Part shown: piece by piece, positions 12,801 through 24,009 of the stretch
How the letters are laid out: each line of letters begins with the position of its first letter
Position numbering within the stretch: position 1 is the stretch's first letter
Assembly: GCA_032433765.1 (NCBI GenBank)
Contig: JAVIAB010000159.1
Span: 57,993,542-58,057,541, forward strand
Length of the DNA: 64,000 bases
Direction: 5' to 3'
Source: Megaustenia siamemsis
Lineage: Eukaryota; Mollusca; Gastropoda; Stylommatophora; Ariophantidae
Translations under genes and position numbers: made by a program
Notes under the pieces: model-generated
The model's database searches: none
The model's input: only the letters and a program-made list of their open reading frames with translations
What the model was told of the DNA's origin: nothing

Positions 12801-13263
12801 GATGACTTAAACTTATTATTAATACATATGTGATCAATTTGATTTTCCGTTCTATGATCTGGTGACACCCATGTAGCTTTGTGTATTCTTTTATGTTGGA
12901 ATATTGTTCCTCCTAGGCTCATTTGATTAAGGGCGCAGAAATTCACAAATATCTCTCCATTCTCGTTTATATCTCCAAGTCCATGTTTCCCATAATCTCT
13001 TCAAAGCCTCTGTTGTCTGATCCTACCTTAGCATTTAGGTCTCCCATCAAGATTATAATATCCTTGGCTCGTCTTGCATCCATCTGGCATTGTAGCTGTT
13101 TATAAAAATCATCTTTTACTGAGTCATCTTTATCGTTGGTTGGTGCATAGCATTGTATAATGTGTAATTTTATTTTGTTTTTTGGTTGTTCTAAATGTTG
13201 CTCTCACCAGTCTTGGTCCCACTGCCTCCCATTCTATTAGTGTCTTCTGTGCATTCTTTGATA
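9832..13263 (-). mobile_element. LINE family A, 5'-truncated copy with endonuclease and reverse transcriptase
   Basis: A non-LTR retrotransposon on the minus strand in several frameshifted pieces. From high to low coordinate: an AP-like endonuclease part (LMGDLNAKVG near 13031-13070; SDHHLLLAKL near 12722-12760, the catalytic SDH), a lysine-rich linker (12283-12570), the reverse transcriptase palm (TGPDEIPSEAI, FIDYEKAFDSLD, RQGCLLSPFLF, FADDIVLL near 11320-11345), and the post-palm domain (YLGSNIDKEGG, CETWRI, RRWRWIGHTL). The 3' UTR is short and ends in a GAA-rich tail at 9832. A separate element splits it at 9926-10641. The 5' end is cut inside the endonuclease. Frameshifts make it inactive. 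The layout suggests an RTE-like clade, which I did not test. Confidence 0.9.
9926..10641 (+). mobile_element. LINE family C 3' end nested inside LINE A
   Basis: Plus-strand fragment of an RNase H-bearing LINE. NYDAEIQAI near 9975-10000 holds the catalytic acidic residue of the RNase H fold; after a frameshift comes FLTDARSVLQAL, then IPSHCGIPGNEKADQLAKK (to 10242) with the last conserved D. A frame at 10329-10610 encodes the C-terminal cysteine-rich tail (TCTCGQAPQTAEHILQDC). It ends GGCGAACGAAAGATAGATAG. The hexamer ATTCCA is repeated at 9920-9925 and 10642-10647, and removing the insert restores the family A sequence seen at 62270. So this insertion is younger than LINE A here. Confidence 0.85.
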
Positions 13264-14858
13264 GCTAGATATGTTCCGGCTAGAATGCAATCTTAAATAA
13301 TTCGATATGGCTATCGCACGTCAACATAGTTTTCATAACAACGTAAAACCTATGAGTTAACATATTTTACTTTAACACTGAGTACACTGTTACGTTCAGG
13401 GCTGAAGTAAAGATAAAGTACACACAAACGAAGAGAGAAATTACTTGTATTCAGAAGTGGTGGAAACTTGTCATTCCCCAATACAGATGATGTTCCGTTA
13501 CAGATGAACTGTCAGTGTCTCTTCCCAAACCGAGGCTTACACTTCACTGTTTGTATTGGTCTTTGTAATTATTATATTCGAATAGTTAATGGTCGATGGA
13601 GCTTATACATCATCATCATCATAGCCAGCGGTTCGTGCCCTTATGTCGATAATTGTGAACACAATAGTGGTGATACAAGATAACGATGATGTGGATTCTA
13701 GAGGTGTTACATCGCATGATGAAGTAATGGATGCTTATTATGGTTACTTGTTTACTGACCATAACGATGTGGAACATGAGGATGATATTGGTGTATACTG
13801 TAATGATAACAGTGGTTTAATTTTGTATGGATGTTATGGTGATACGTTGTTTTCTGTGTATAAGTCATGACGACATTCATAACAATAATTATGATAATGT
13901 ATAACGGTATAATCGTGCTATTATGATTGTGGTGGAGTTATTGGTGGTCTTAAATAAATGGAGATGTTGGTTTTGATTGTTGTGGAGTTATTGGTGGTCT
14001 TAAATAAATGGAGATGTTGTTGGTCTTGATTGTGGTGGAGTTATTGGTGGTCTTAAATAGATGGAGATGTTGTTGGTCTTGATTGTGGTGGAGTTATTGG
14101 TGGTCTTAAATAAATGGAGATGTTGTTGGTCTTGATTGTGGTGGAGTTATGGTGGTCTTAAATAAATGGAGATGTTGTTGGTCTTGATTGTGGTGGAGTT
14201 ATTGGTGGTCTTAAATAAATGGAGATGTTGGTCTTGATTGTGGTGGAGTTATTGGTGGTCTTAAATAAATGGGATGTTGTTGGTCTTGATTGTGGTGGAG
14301 TTCTTGGTGGTCTTAAATAAATGGAGATGTTGTTGGTCTTGATTTTGGTGGAGTTATTGGTGGTTGTCAATAAATGGAGATGTTGTTGGTCTTGATTGTG
14401 GTGGAGTTATTGGTGGTCGTCAATAAATGGAGATGTTGTTGGTCTTGATTTTGGTGGAGTTATTGGTGGTCTTCAATAAATGGAGATGTTGGTCTTGATT
14501 GTGGTGGAGTTATTGGTGGTCTTCAATAAATGGAGATGTTGTTGGTCTTGATTGTGGTGGAGTTATTGGTGGTCGTCAATAAATGGAAATGTTGTTGGTA
14601 TTGATTGTGTTGGAGTTATTGGTGGTCTTCAATAAATGGAAATGTTGTTGGTCTTGATTGTGGTGGATATGCACGTGATATTAATTAAGGTGGTGGTGTT
14701 GGCCATCTTGATTGTGGTGGATATTCAGGTGATATTAATTAAGGTGGTGGTCTTGATTGTGGTGGATATGCAGGTGATATTAATTAAGGTGGTGGTCTTG
14801 ATTGTGGTGGATATGCAGGTGATATTAATTAAGGTGGTGGTCTTGATTGTGGTGATAT
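13264..14858. repeat. Duplicated block, copy 2 (matches 8236-9831)
   Basis: Near-identical to copy 1, with scattered single-base changes and indels. It begins directly at the 5'-truncated edge of LINE A and, unlike copy 1, continues past the duplicated segment into more of the same minisatellite (GATTGTGGTGATATGCAGG). Confidence 0.93.
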
Positions 14859-15175
14859 GCAGGAGATATTAATTAAGGTGGTGGTCTTGATTGTGTTGGA
14901 GGTATTATTATTTTTTGTTTGAGGTGGATGGGTTGGCGTTGTTGACTGAGATGGAAGTGGTGGTGGTCTTGTTTAAGGTGGATTAATTGGTGGTCTTTAT
15001 TGTGGTGGAATAATTGGTGGTCTTTATTGTGGTGATATAGTTTGTATTTTTTCATATTGTGGTAGAGGAATTGATTATCTTTATTTTGGTTGTTGAGAAG
15101 GTGGTCTTGATTGAGATGGAAGTGGTGTTGATCGTGACTGAGGTGTAGGAACATTTAGTCTTGATTGTCGTGGTG
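13922..15175. repeat. 53-bp and 45-bp minisatellite (copy 2) with degenerate extension
   Basis: Same units as at 8895-9831. After about 14900 the units decay into GT-rich variants that keep the TTGATTGTGGTGGA core. On the minus strand the 45-bp unit reads KTTTLINITCISTTI with one N-glycosylation sequon per unit. Confidence 0.9.
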
Positions 15176-15183
15176 GAGTTAGT

Positions 15184-15448
15184 AAAAAAGTAAAGTAAAG
15201 TACCCCCGTCACGCCAAGTGGCGTATAGGGAATATGGCGTTAGTGAATATTACTTTTACATACCCTCGGCACATGATTTTTGGGGTAATGTGGTCGGTAT
15301 TACGTCCGTGCCGCTTTACATTCCCAGGAAAAAATTAGTTACCCATAAAAGGCTGGGTGAACCGGACCCCGTCGGTTGGGATCAACCCCTACCTTTTGTT
15401 CTTTGTAATCCAGTTCACTAACCACTGAGCTAACGCGGCTCCCTGGTA
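15184..15448 (-). mobile_element. tRNA-derived SINE, family 2 (copy a)
   Basis: On the minus strand the head near 15445-15375 carries an A-box-like TAGCTCAGTGGTTAG; the B-box region is weaker. The tail at 15184-15205 reads GTACTTTACTTTACT. An 8-bp direct repeat GAGTTAGT flanks the element (15176-15183 and 15449-15456). It inserted into the decayed minisatellite. The body is shared with 35303-35521. Confidence 0.85.
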
Positions 15449-15589
15449 GAGTTAGTGGTCTTGATTAAGTTATGGGAGTTGGCACTCATGATTGTGGTGA
15501 AGGAGTTGGTGATTTGATGTTGGTCAGGTTATTTCTCGAATTTAGTGTAGTGGAAGTATTTGTGGTCTCAACTGTGATGGAACTATATG

Positions 15590-16575
15590 TTATGTTGATT
15601 GTTGTATAATTATTTTTTATGATGATCGTGGTAGAATTATTTGTTATGTTCATTGTGGTAGAATTATTTGTTATGTTGATTGTGGTAGAATTATTTGTTA
15701 TGTTGATTGTGGTAGAATTATTTGTTATTCTGATTGTGGTAGAATTATTTGTTATGTTGATTGTGGTAAAATTATTTGTTATGTTGATTGTGGTAGAATT
15801 ATTTTTATGTTGATTATGGTAGAATTATTTGTTATGTTGAGTATGGTAGAATTATATGTTATGTTGATTGTGGTAGAATTATTTGTTATATTGATTGTGG
15901 TAGATTTATTTGTCATGTTGATTGTGGTAGAATTATTTGTTATATTTATTATGGTATAATTATTTGTTATATTTATTATGGTAGAATTATTTGTTATGTT
16001 GAGTGTGGTAGAATTATTTGTTATTCTGATTGTGGTAGAATTATTTGTTATGTTGATTGTGGTAAAATTATTTGTTATGTTGATTGTGGTAGAATTATTT
16101 GTTATGTTGATTATGGTAGAATTATTTGTTATGCTGATTGTGGTAGAATTATTTGTTATGTTAATTGTGGTAGAATTATTTGTTATGTTGAGTATGGTAG
16201 ATGTATATGTTATGTTGATTGTGGTAGAATTATTTGTTATGTTGATTGTAGTAAAAGTATTTGTTATCTTGATTGTGGTAGAATTATTTGTTATGTTGAT
16301 TGTAGTAAAAGTATTTGTTATCTTGATTGTGGTAGAATTATTTGTTATGTTGATTGTGGTAAAAGTATTTGTTATCTTGATTGTGGTAGAATTATTTGTT
16401 ATCTTTATTATGGTAGAATTATTTGTTAAGTAGATTGTGGTAGAATTATTTGTTATGTTCATTTGTGTAGAATTATTTGTTAAGTAGATTGTGGTAGAAT
16501 TATATGTTATGTTGATTGTGGTAGAATTTTCTGTTATCTTGATTTTTGGTAGAATTGTTTGTTATTTTGGTTATG
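15590..16575. repeat. 27-bp minisatellite array
   Basis: About 36 units with the core GATTGTGGTAGAATTATTTG then TTATGTT. Read on the minus strand in the frame open from 16462 to 15779 (227 codons), each unit gives NITNNSTTI or a variant, with up to two N-glycosylation sequons (NIT, NST). The array continues the GATTGTGGTRGA theme of the neighbouring 53- and 45-bp arrays. The minus-strand frame shifts between about 16460 and 16600. Confidence 0.92.
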
Positions 16576-16757
16576 GTAGAATTGTTTGTGGTCATATTGA
16601 GATGGAAGTGAAGTTCTATATCAATCGCGGTGAAGATCTTGAAGGGACTTGATTATGGTGGAGATTTGGGTGGTCCTGTTTGTGGTAGATGTGTTTGTGG
16701 TTGACGTTTAAATACTGCATTTTAAAAGTAAATAGACAAAATAGATCATGTACTTAC

Positions 16758-16800
16758 GGCAAAGAGCCGTTATCAAAACGATGAAAGTTAACATTTGCAT
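16758..16800 (-). CDS. Possible signal-peptide exon with splice donor
   Basis: On the minus strand ATG at 16800 opens MQMLTFIVLITALC, a short hydrophobic stretch like a signal peptide, followed at once by a strong donor GTAAGTAC (16757-16750). An AG acceptor candidate (AAAATGCAG) follows 43 bases from the donor, which is short for an animal intron, so a later acceptor may be used. Downstream on the same strand lie Ser/Thr/Asn-rich repeat frames (27-, 45- and 53-bp arrays). I infer a gene or former gene for a secreted repeat protein. Frames are broken between this exon and the repeats, so it may be dead, or the match may be chance. Confidence 0.3.
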
Positions 16801-17115
16801 GGCTCTATTGTGATTATCGTCTGTGGGTTGAAAGTCACTAGTCGATGTCCCGTTCACTTCGTAGACTGGCTCAGGTTATGCTTGTTTTGTCGGAGTGTAA
16901 TTTGATTTTCAGAGTGAAGTAACTGTGTGTCCAGGTCAGAACATCACATAATAATCTTGAAATTCAGTGACAATATCACGCGTTCATGTATGACAACAGT
17001 TTGGTCCATTAGGTTCTGGGGATTAAATATAAAAGATGGTATTAAATTTAACCACGACAATGAGTAATGGTAACATTTTTCACATTCTGTGTTTTGCTAT
17101 ATGGGAACATTATGT
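16801..17115. other. No feature recognised
   Basis: Possible upstream region of the exon candidate at 16758-16800; no promoter element recognised. Confidence 0.35.
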
Positions 17116-17119
17116 TAAA

Positions 17120-17209
17120 TCTAAAGCCACGTCATGTATGTACACCATTTATACCATGATGATGATGATAATGATGAAAGCCACGTCATGTATGTACGCC
17201 ATTTATACC

Positions 17210-17244
<35 letters not shown>

Positions 17245-17315
17245 AGCCACGTCATGAATGTACACCATTTATAACATGATGATGATGAAAGCCACGTCAT
17301 GTATGTACAACATTT
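17120..17315. repeat. Short tandem repeat with (GAT)n
   Basis: Four units of AAAGCCACGTCATGTATGTA and ACACCATTTATACC, each followed by a GAT/ATG run of variable length. Confidence 0.88.
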
Positions 17316-17604
17316 ATTGAAGTACTTTAACGTGCACCAAAAATATTATCATTATTTGAGAAAATGCTTTTTGACTGAATATATTGATACAGGACATTGA
17401 CTATTTTTTATTACAACAATCTAAATTGTCCTTCAATAAGTTTACAGCGGACTCGATTTGAATGTTTAGATCGCCTGTGTTTACATTTCAGATCAACGTG
17501 GGTTTGCGAGCAAGTTCAAATGTTTTGGTAAGACAGGACTGGAAAACAACGAGGTCGAGTGTTCAAATGAATGCTAAACAAATTACAAAAGTAAGCAAAC
17601 CTTG

Positions 17605-19934
17605 CTACATGGGTGTCACCAGATCATAGAACGGAAAATCAAATTGATCACATATGTATTAATAATAAGTTCAAGTCATCCTTACAGGATGTAAAAGTAT
17701 ATAGAGGGGCAGATGTAGCTTCTGATCATCATCTTCTATTAGCCAAACTTTTAAAATTAAATTAAAAAGGTATACTACAACGAATAAGGGTAGAAAGTAT
17801 TTCAATGTAGGGTTTCTTAAAGAACAAGGAATTAAAGATAAATTCGCAGTCACAATATCAAACAAATACCAAGTCATCCAACAGCTAGAAAATACAATAA
17901 ATATAGAAGATCATTGGAAACAGGTAACAAATATATGGAAAGAGACATGCGAAGAAACACTGGGGAAAAGAGAACGCCAGAATAAGGCATGGATGACAGC
18001 AGAGACCCTGGATAAAATTAAAGAAAGAAAGAACAAGGAAGCAGACATAAATAAAAGCAAAACAAGAAGTAATAAAGCCAAGACACAGGAAGCTTACACA
18101 GAGGTGAACAAAGAAGTGAGAAGATGCATTAAAGGGGATAAGAGGAAATATATAGATGAATTAGCTAAAGAGGCAGAAGAAGCAGCAAAAAAAGGGAATA
18201 TGAAAGAACTGTACAACAGCACAAATAAATTAGGTGGAAAATACAAACAGATCAACGCCTTTATCAAAGATAAGAAAGGAAATCTGCTTAGTAATATAAG
18301 GGAACAAATGGAGAGATGGAAAGAGCACTTTGAAGAACTTTTGAACAGACCCGGCTCAAATAATCCTCCAGATATACTACCAGCAGAGGAAGAGTTACAC
18401 GTTAACTGCGGAAAACCAAGCAAAGAAGAAATAATGAAAGCCATCAAACTATTAAAAGATGGTAAAGCCACAGGACCAGATGAAATTCCTTCGGAAGCCA
18501 TCAAAGCAGATATTATCACCTCTACCAAGATGTTACATGATCTATTGGATACAATTTGGGAGAGGGAAGAAATACCTAAAGAGTGGAGAGAAGGTCATAT
18601 GATCAAACTACCAAAGAAAGGAAGTTTACAGAAGTGCACAAATTATAGGGGAATTATGCTACTATCAGTGCCAGGAAAAATATTAGGCAGAATCATTCTG
18701 GAGAGACTAAAAGAGGCTATAGAGAAACACTTGAGAGATGAACAAGCAGGTTTTAGGAAGAACAGTTCATGTGCTGATCAAATAACTACTCTACGTATAA
18801 TAGTTGAACAAAGTTTAGAACTAAAATTCCCACTTTATATTGGATTCATAGATTACGAAAAGGCATTTGATAGTTTAGACAGAAGAATTCTTTGGAAGTT
18901 GCTGAGTCATTACGGAATCCCCATAAAATGTATTAACCTGATAAAAACAATGTATGAAGGAACAAAATGTAGTGTGGTGCATGAAGGACAGCTTACAGAA
19001 GCATTTGAAATAAGAACAGGAGTAAGGCAAGGATGCCTTCTGTCTCCATTTCTCTTTCTACTGGCCATAGATTGGATTATGAAAATAACTCAAAACAACA
19101 GAAATGGGATCCCGTGGTCACTGACCAAACAACTTGATGATTTAGACTTTGCTGATGACATAGCTCTCCTATAATACAGCCACCAACAGATGCAAGATAA
19201 AATGAGTATATTAGATGAGAGATCACAACAGCTAGGACTAACGATTAATAGAGATAAGACCCACATTATGAGAATTAATGCATTTGGCAATAACCAAATA
19301 AAACTAGGAGAAATACCTCTACTAGACGTACAATCTTATATATATCTGGGCAGTAATATAGATAAAGAGGGAGGAACAGAAAATGATACAAAAATAAGGA
19401 TATCAAAAGCAAGAGGAGCTTTCATTGCACTGGGAAACATATGGAAATCCAAAGAAATTAGGCTAAATACAAAAATAAAAATCTTCAACTCCAATGTTAA
19501 GTCGGTTCTATTATATGGCTGTGAAACATGGAGAATACCAAAATTGACAATCACGAAGGTACAGACTTTCATCAATGGATGCTTGCGCAGAATAAAGGGA
19601 TGGAAATAGCAGGACAAAGTCACTAACGTGGAATTATGGAAATGTACCGGTCAAATACCAGTGGATAAAGAAATACAGCGAAGACGATGGCGATGGATAG
19701 GACACACACTACGGAGGCCAACTGAGAGTATTACACAACAGGCCCTTTTTTAGAATCCCCAGGGGAAAAGACAAAGAGGAAGACCAAGGAATTCTTGGAG
19801 AAGACAGATTGAAGCAGAGATGAAGCTGATGGGGAAGACATGGAATGATCTTAAAAGAATTGCAAAAAACAGAACGACTTGGAAAGTGTTTGTTGAAGAC
19901 CTATGCTCCACTGGGAGCTAAAAGGTAGAAGAAG
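17605..19934 (+). mobile_element. LINE family A, best-preserved copy, with 12-bp target-site duplication
   Basis: Direct repeats AAGCAAACCTTG at 17593-17604 and 19935-19946 mark a 2.33-kb insertion, 5'-truncated in the endonuclease (TWVSPDHRTENQIDH, then SDHHLLLAKL). The main frame from 17993 holds the linker and reverse transcriptase: GKATGPDEIPSEAI near 18463-18505, FIDYEKAFDSLD near 18844-18880, RQGCLLSPFLFLLAID near 19025-19072 and the catalytic FADDIALL at about 19149-19172. The same frame resumes through YLGSNIDKEGG, CETWRI, RRWRWIGHTL and ends VEDLCSTGS and stop near 19920. Three in-frame nonsense codons (TAA 19171-19173, TAG 19607-19609, TAG 19751-19753) break it. The 3' tail is GTAGAAGAAGAAG. 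It copies RNA into DNA by target-primed reverse transcription when intact. Confidence 0.93.
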
Positions 19935-20151
19935 AAGCAAACCTTGACTGATGGATGTAAAAAGAGACCAAGACCAGAAATATAAGTGAATCATTTCAGG
20001 GAAAGAGCTACAACACTCAGACAAAAAACACAACTAATCAACAATAGAAAAAACAAACAAACATATGTTCCGAATCAGGATCAAAACGAGATGATATGAA
20101 AAGGGCCTTAATTGGAAACTACAGATACACAATTTAATCACTAGTTGTGTT

Positions 20152-21225
20152 CGTAACCGTATGCTATATTCATGAATAAACCTGCGTGTGACCGCAACCC
20201 TATGCTATAGTCATGAATAAACTTGCGTGTGACCGCAACCCTATGCTATAGTCATGAATAAACTTGCGTGTGACCGCAACCCTATGTTATAGTCATGAGT
20301 AAACCTGGCGTGTGACCGTAACCCTATGCTATAGTCATGAGTAAACCTGCGTGTGACCGTAACCCTATGCTATAGTCATGAGTAAACCTGCGTGTGACCG
20401 TAACCCTATGCTATAGTCATGAGTAAATCTGGCGTGTGACCGTAACCCTATGCTATAGTCATGAGTAAACCTGCGTGTGACCGTAACCCTATGCTATAGT
20501 CATGAGTAAACCTGCGTGTGATCGTAACCCTATGCTATAGTCATGAGTAAACCTGCGTGTGACCGTAACCCTATGCTATAGTCATGAGTAAACCTGGCGT
20601 GTGACCGTAACCCTATGCTATAGTCATGAGTAAACCTGCGCGTGACCGTAACCCTATGCTATAGTCATGAGTAAACCTGACGTGTGACCGCAACCCTATG
20701 CTATAGTCATGAGTAAACCTCCGTATGACCGTAACCGTATGCTATAGTCATGAGTAAACCTGCGTGTGACCGTAACCCTATGCTATAGTCATGAGTAAAC
20801 CTGCGTGTGACCGCAACCCTATGCTATAGTCATGAGTAAACCTGGCGTGTGACCGCAACCCTATGCTATAGTCATGAGTAAACCTGGCGTGTGACCGTAA
20901 CCCTATGCTATAGTCATGAGTAAACCTGGCGTGTGACCGCAACCCTATGCTATAGTCATGAGTAAACCTGATGTGTTACCGCAACCCTATGCTATTGTCA
21001 TGAGTAAACCTGATGTGTGACCGCAACCCTATGCTATAGTCATGAGTAAACCTGGTGTGTGACCGTAACCCTATGCTATAGTCATGAGTAAACCTGGCGT
21101 GTGACCGCAACCCTATGCTATAGTTATGAGTAAACCTGCGTGTGACCGTAACCCTATGCTATAGTCATGAGTAAACCTGGCGTGTAACCGTAACCGTATG
21201 CTATAGTCATGAGTAAACTGCGTGA
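20152..21225. repeat. 41/42-bp minisatellite array
   Basis: About 26 units with AACCCTATGCTATAGTCATG then AGTAAACCTGCGTGTGACCG. A one-base length switch (CCTGCG versus CCTGGCG) alternates irregularly along the array. Confidence 0.95.
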
Positions 21226-21690
21226 AAGACATCGTCAATGATAGCTATCTGTTTAGACAGCCTTGTTGTCCTTGTGCTTTATCTTTTGGTTTCTCGCGGC
21301 AAGGCGCTGTGCCGAGGAGTACAGGTCGATCCTGCTTCTGAACCTCATTTATTTTTATTTGTCTCCGGGAATATAATCTAAATAATGTGTTCTTTGTCAT
21401 GGACATAATGTTAACTGCCTATTTGCGTGACGCCCCCGCTGAAGAATTTGTGAAATATTTTTGTTATATCTTTATTCAGATATAAACGGCTGAAATAGGG
21501 CAGTAACGTGTTCCGGTCAACATTAAGAACTGCCTTACAAACTGACATATTTTTTATCTTCTTCAAGGGACCGGGGGTTGACGGTTGTGACAATCGTCCC
21601 CAAGAAGCTGAATCTTTGTAATTATCCAAGCGAGCTTCTCTTTCAATCTTTTAGTGTTTGGTTTGATTTATCCTTGTGCTGGGATGACAA
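21226..21690. other. No feature recognised
   Basis: Spacer between two arrays; only short chance frames. Confidence 0.4.
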
Positions 21691-21694
21691 TTTT

Positions 21695-22165
21695 CTGTTC
21701 GCTTATTGTCAATGAAATAGACACTCAAACAAGATTCCGAAACAAGTAGGGAAGTAAACAAAGTCTGACAGCTGTGGGATCTGCTATGGTTGTATACTGA
21801 TGTGACAACTACGCTTATTGTCAATGAACTAGACACGCAAACAAGATTCCGATACAAGTAGGGAAGTGAAAAAAGTCTGACAGCTGTGGGTTCTGCTATG
21901 GTTGTATACTGATGTGACAACTACGCTTATTGTCAATGAACTAGACACTCAAACTGGATTCCGAAACAAGTAGGGAAGTGAACGCAGTCTGACAGCTGTG
22001 GAATCTGCTATGGTTACATCCTAATGTGACAACTACGCTTATTGTGAAATAACTAGACACTCAAACAAGATTCCGAAACAAGTAGGGAAGTGAACGCAGT
22101 CTGACAGCTGTGGGATATGTTGTGGTTGTATACTGATGTGACAACCACGCTTATTGCTCCCACTT
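21695..22165. repeat. 112/113-bp tandem repeat, about 4.2 units
   Basis: Units start with CGCTTATTGTCAATGAACTA at about 21699, 21812, 21925 and 22037, with a partial fifth at 22149. Each contains CAAGTAGGGAAGTGAA and CTGACAGCTGTGG. Confidence 0.92.
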
Positions 22166-22389
22166 TCACTGGAATTATCTTTGATTTAAATTCATGTTGT
22201 AGTAGTACATTGACTAGTCAGCTGACCAGGAAAAAATAGCAGTAACGAACAATGAACAGTCATTGGAACAAATCAAAATAAAAGTGAAAATACTAAAACA
22301 AGCAATATCAAGATACATGTAGATCTACTTATGAAGGAAATGATCCACAAGTGAGATATATCATTACATTCCTGGTCAGGTACTATGTT

Positions 22390-23335
22390 GTAAATAATAA
22401 ACTTAACATAGGCAATATAAAATACCAGAACTTAAGGAAGACATAGTAGGAATCATGAAAAAGGCACGCAAACAGGCACAGAGAGAAAGCAGAAAACACA
22501 TTGACGACAACTACCCACATAACTGCTGGTCTCACATATACACGGATAGGTCTGATACAAACGCCACCAGATAGAGAGGAGGATGTGTTTTTAAGGTTAA
22601 ATAACCAGAAAGAGATTACTAAATCAATAGCTACTGGGAAAATATCAAATAAAGCATAAACTGAAGCCCTGAAATATGTTGCAAAACTGGTTATCCAATA
22701 CAAAAATAGCGTTCATTAAAAAATTGTGCTGATACTGACCAACGTCCTGTCAGTCCTAAGGGCTCTAAAAATGCAGCTGGAACAGCAAGCTACATGACCT
22801 GAAAACAACCCTAGACGAATTGTGCAATAACCTCCAGAAAGTGGTCATCCAGTGGATACTAACACACTGTAATATACAAGGTAACGAATGTGCAGATAAA
22901 CTAGCTATGGAGGGAGGGACATTGCCACAAGAGAACCATCTGATCAGCTACGATAACACTAAATCCTTCATCAAAGGCCATATCATGAACAGCGGAAACA
23001 AGAACACCCAAAGTATAACGAGAGGGATGGATAACTCCAACTTTCAAGGAGGGATCAAGTCATCTTACTTCGCCTACCCACTGGCGACAACAGAAAGTGA
23101 AACCACAAGTTCACTAAACTAAAAATATGATTTGCCAGCCAATAATGCCACTGTAGACCAGAAGACATGACAACAAAGCACTTTCTACATGATTGCTCGC
23201 ATACACAGGGTTGATGGGAGCCAATGTAGCCGATGCTCACTTCCCTTGAAGAGAGCCTGTACGGGGCAACCGAATCACTGAAAATGACAGCACCCTTCAT
23301 TTGACAATCCAGATTCCTTGTATGAATAAGCCGTG
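22390..23335 (+). mobile_element. LINE family C remnant with RNase H and 3' tail
   Basis: Plus-strand pieces of a non-LTR element. IYTDRSDTNAT near 22535-22570 carries the first RNase H aspartate, TEALKYVAKL near 22660-22690 the glutamate, and VIQWILTHCNIQGNECADKL near 22845-22905 the last conserved aspartate. The second aspartate position reads ILTN, a D to N change. The cysteine-rich tail follows (MTTKHFLHDC near 23165-23200). Stops and frameshifts throughout mark it as dead. Its 3' end meets the opposite-strand copy at 23337. Confidence 0.75.
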
Positions 23336-23336
23336 A

Positions 23337-23765
23337 TTACAGAATTAGAATATTATCAAAGATATATTGATTTGGGAATTGCGGTCTTCTGGTTGATTTT
23401 ATTAAGTGTTGTTTTCTATTCTGATGGTATATAACTGGTGCATTTGGTTGTGTATCTGTTGAGCCTTCCTTTGCTACCTGATTAGCTTTCTCGTTTCCTG
23501 GTATGCCCAGTGAAATGGGTTCCACTGCAGGGTGACCTTGTGGTGCTTGCAGATTTCAGTCAATATGGTCCGCAGATGTGGTAATTTTCTTGCTTGTAGT
23601 GCCTGGGGTGCTGATTGTGCATGTCAGAAACACTACAGGATGTTGGCCAAGAGTATTGTTCAGCAGTATTATTGCCAACATTATTGTTTGGATTTTGTCA
23701 TTGTAATTGGGGCAGTGTTTCCATGTTTCTATATTATTCATATCCTTAGTGTTGTTTGGGTAATT
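23337..23765 (-). mobile_element. LINE family C RNase H fragment, opposite strand
   Basis: On the minus strand GQHPVVFLT, then STPGTTSKKITTSADHI, then GIPGNEKANQVAKEGS correspond in order to the RNase H region of the copy at 10003-10242 (PQPVVFLTDARSVLQAL...GIPGNEKADQLAKK). The catalytic aspartate positions are mutated (FLTC, EKAN), and frames are broken. Confidence 0.7.
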
Positions 23766-24009
23766 TATGTATGCTCCTGCACCCGCATTCTTTATGCCAT
23801 TCTGTGTTAATATGTCTGTGTCTAAAAGGCCCGTCGATCGGGATATTCTCTATCCAAGAAAATGAGAGTGATATGTTTAAGCTGTATACGATGCTGCACC
23901 TCCTTGTCAAGTATTTCTTTCACTTTTGTCCGTATTTGTATCGACAATTCTTAATAAAGGGAATCTGTTCTGTTATGGGCAGTAGGGGGCTGTTAACTGA
24001 ATGAATAAT

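Noticed and set aside
20152..21225. Telomere-like AACCCTA words
   Set aside because: The word occurs once per 41-bp unit, not as hexamer repeats, so this is an ordinary minisatellite.
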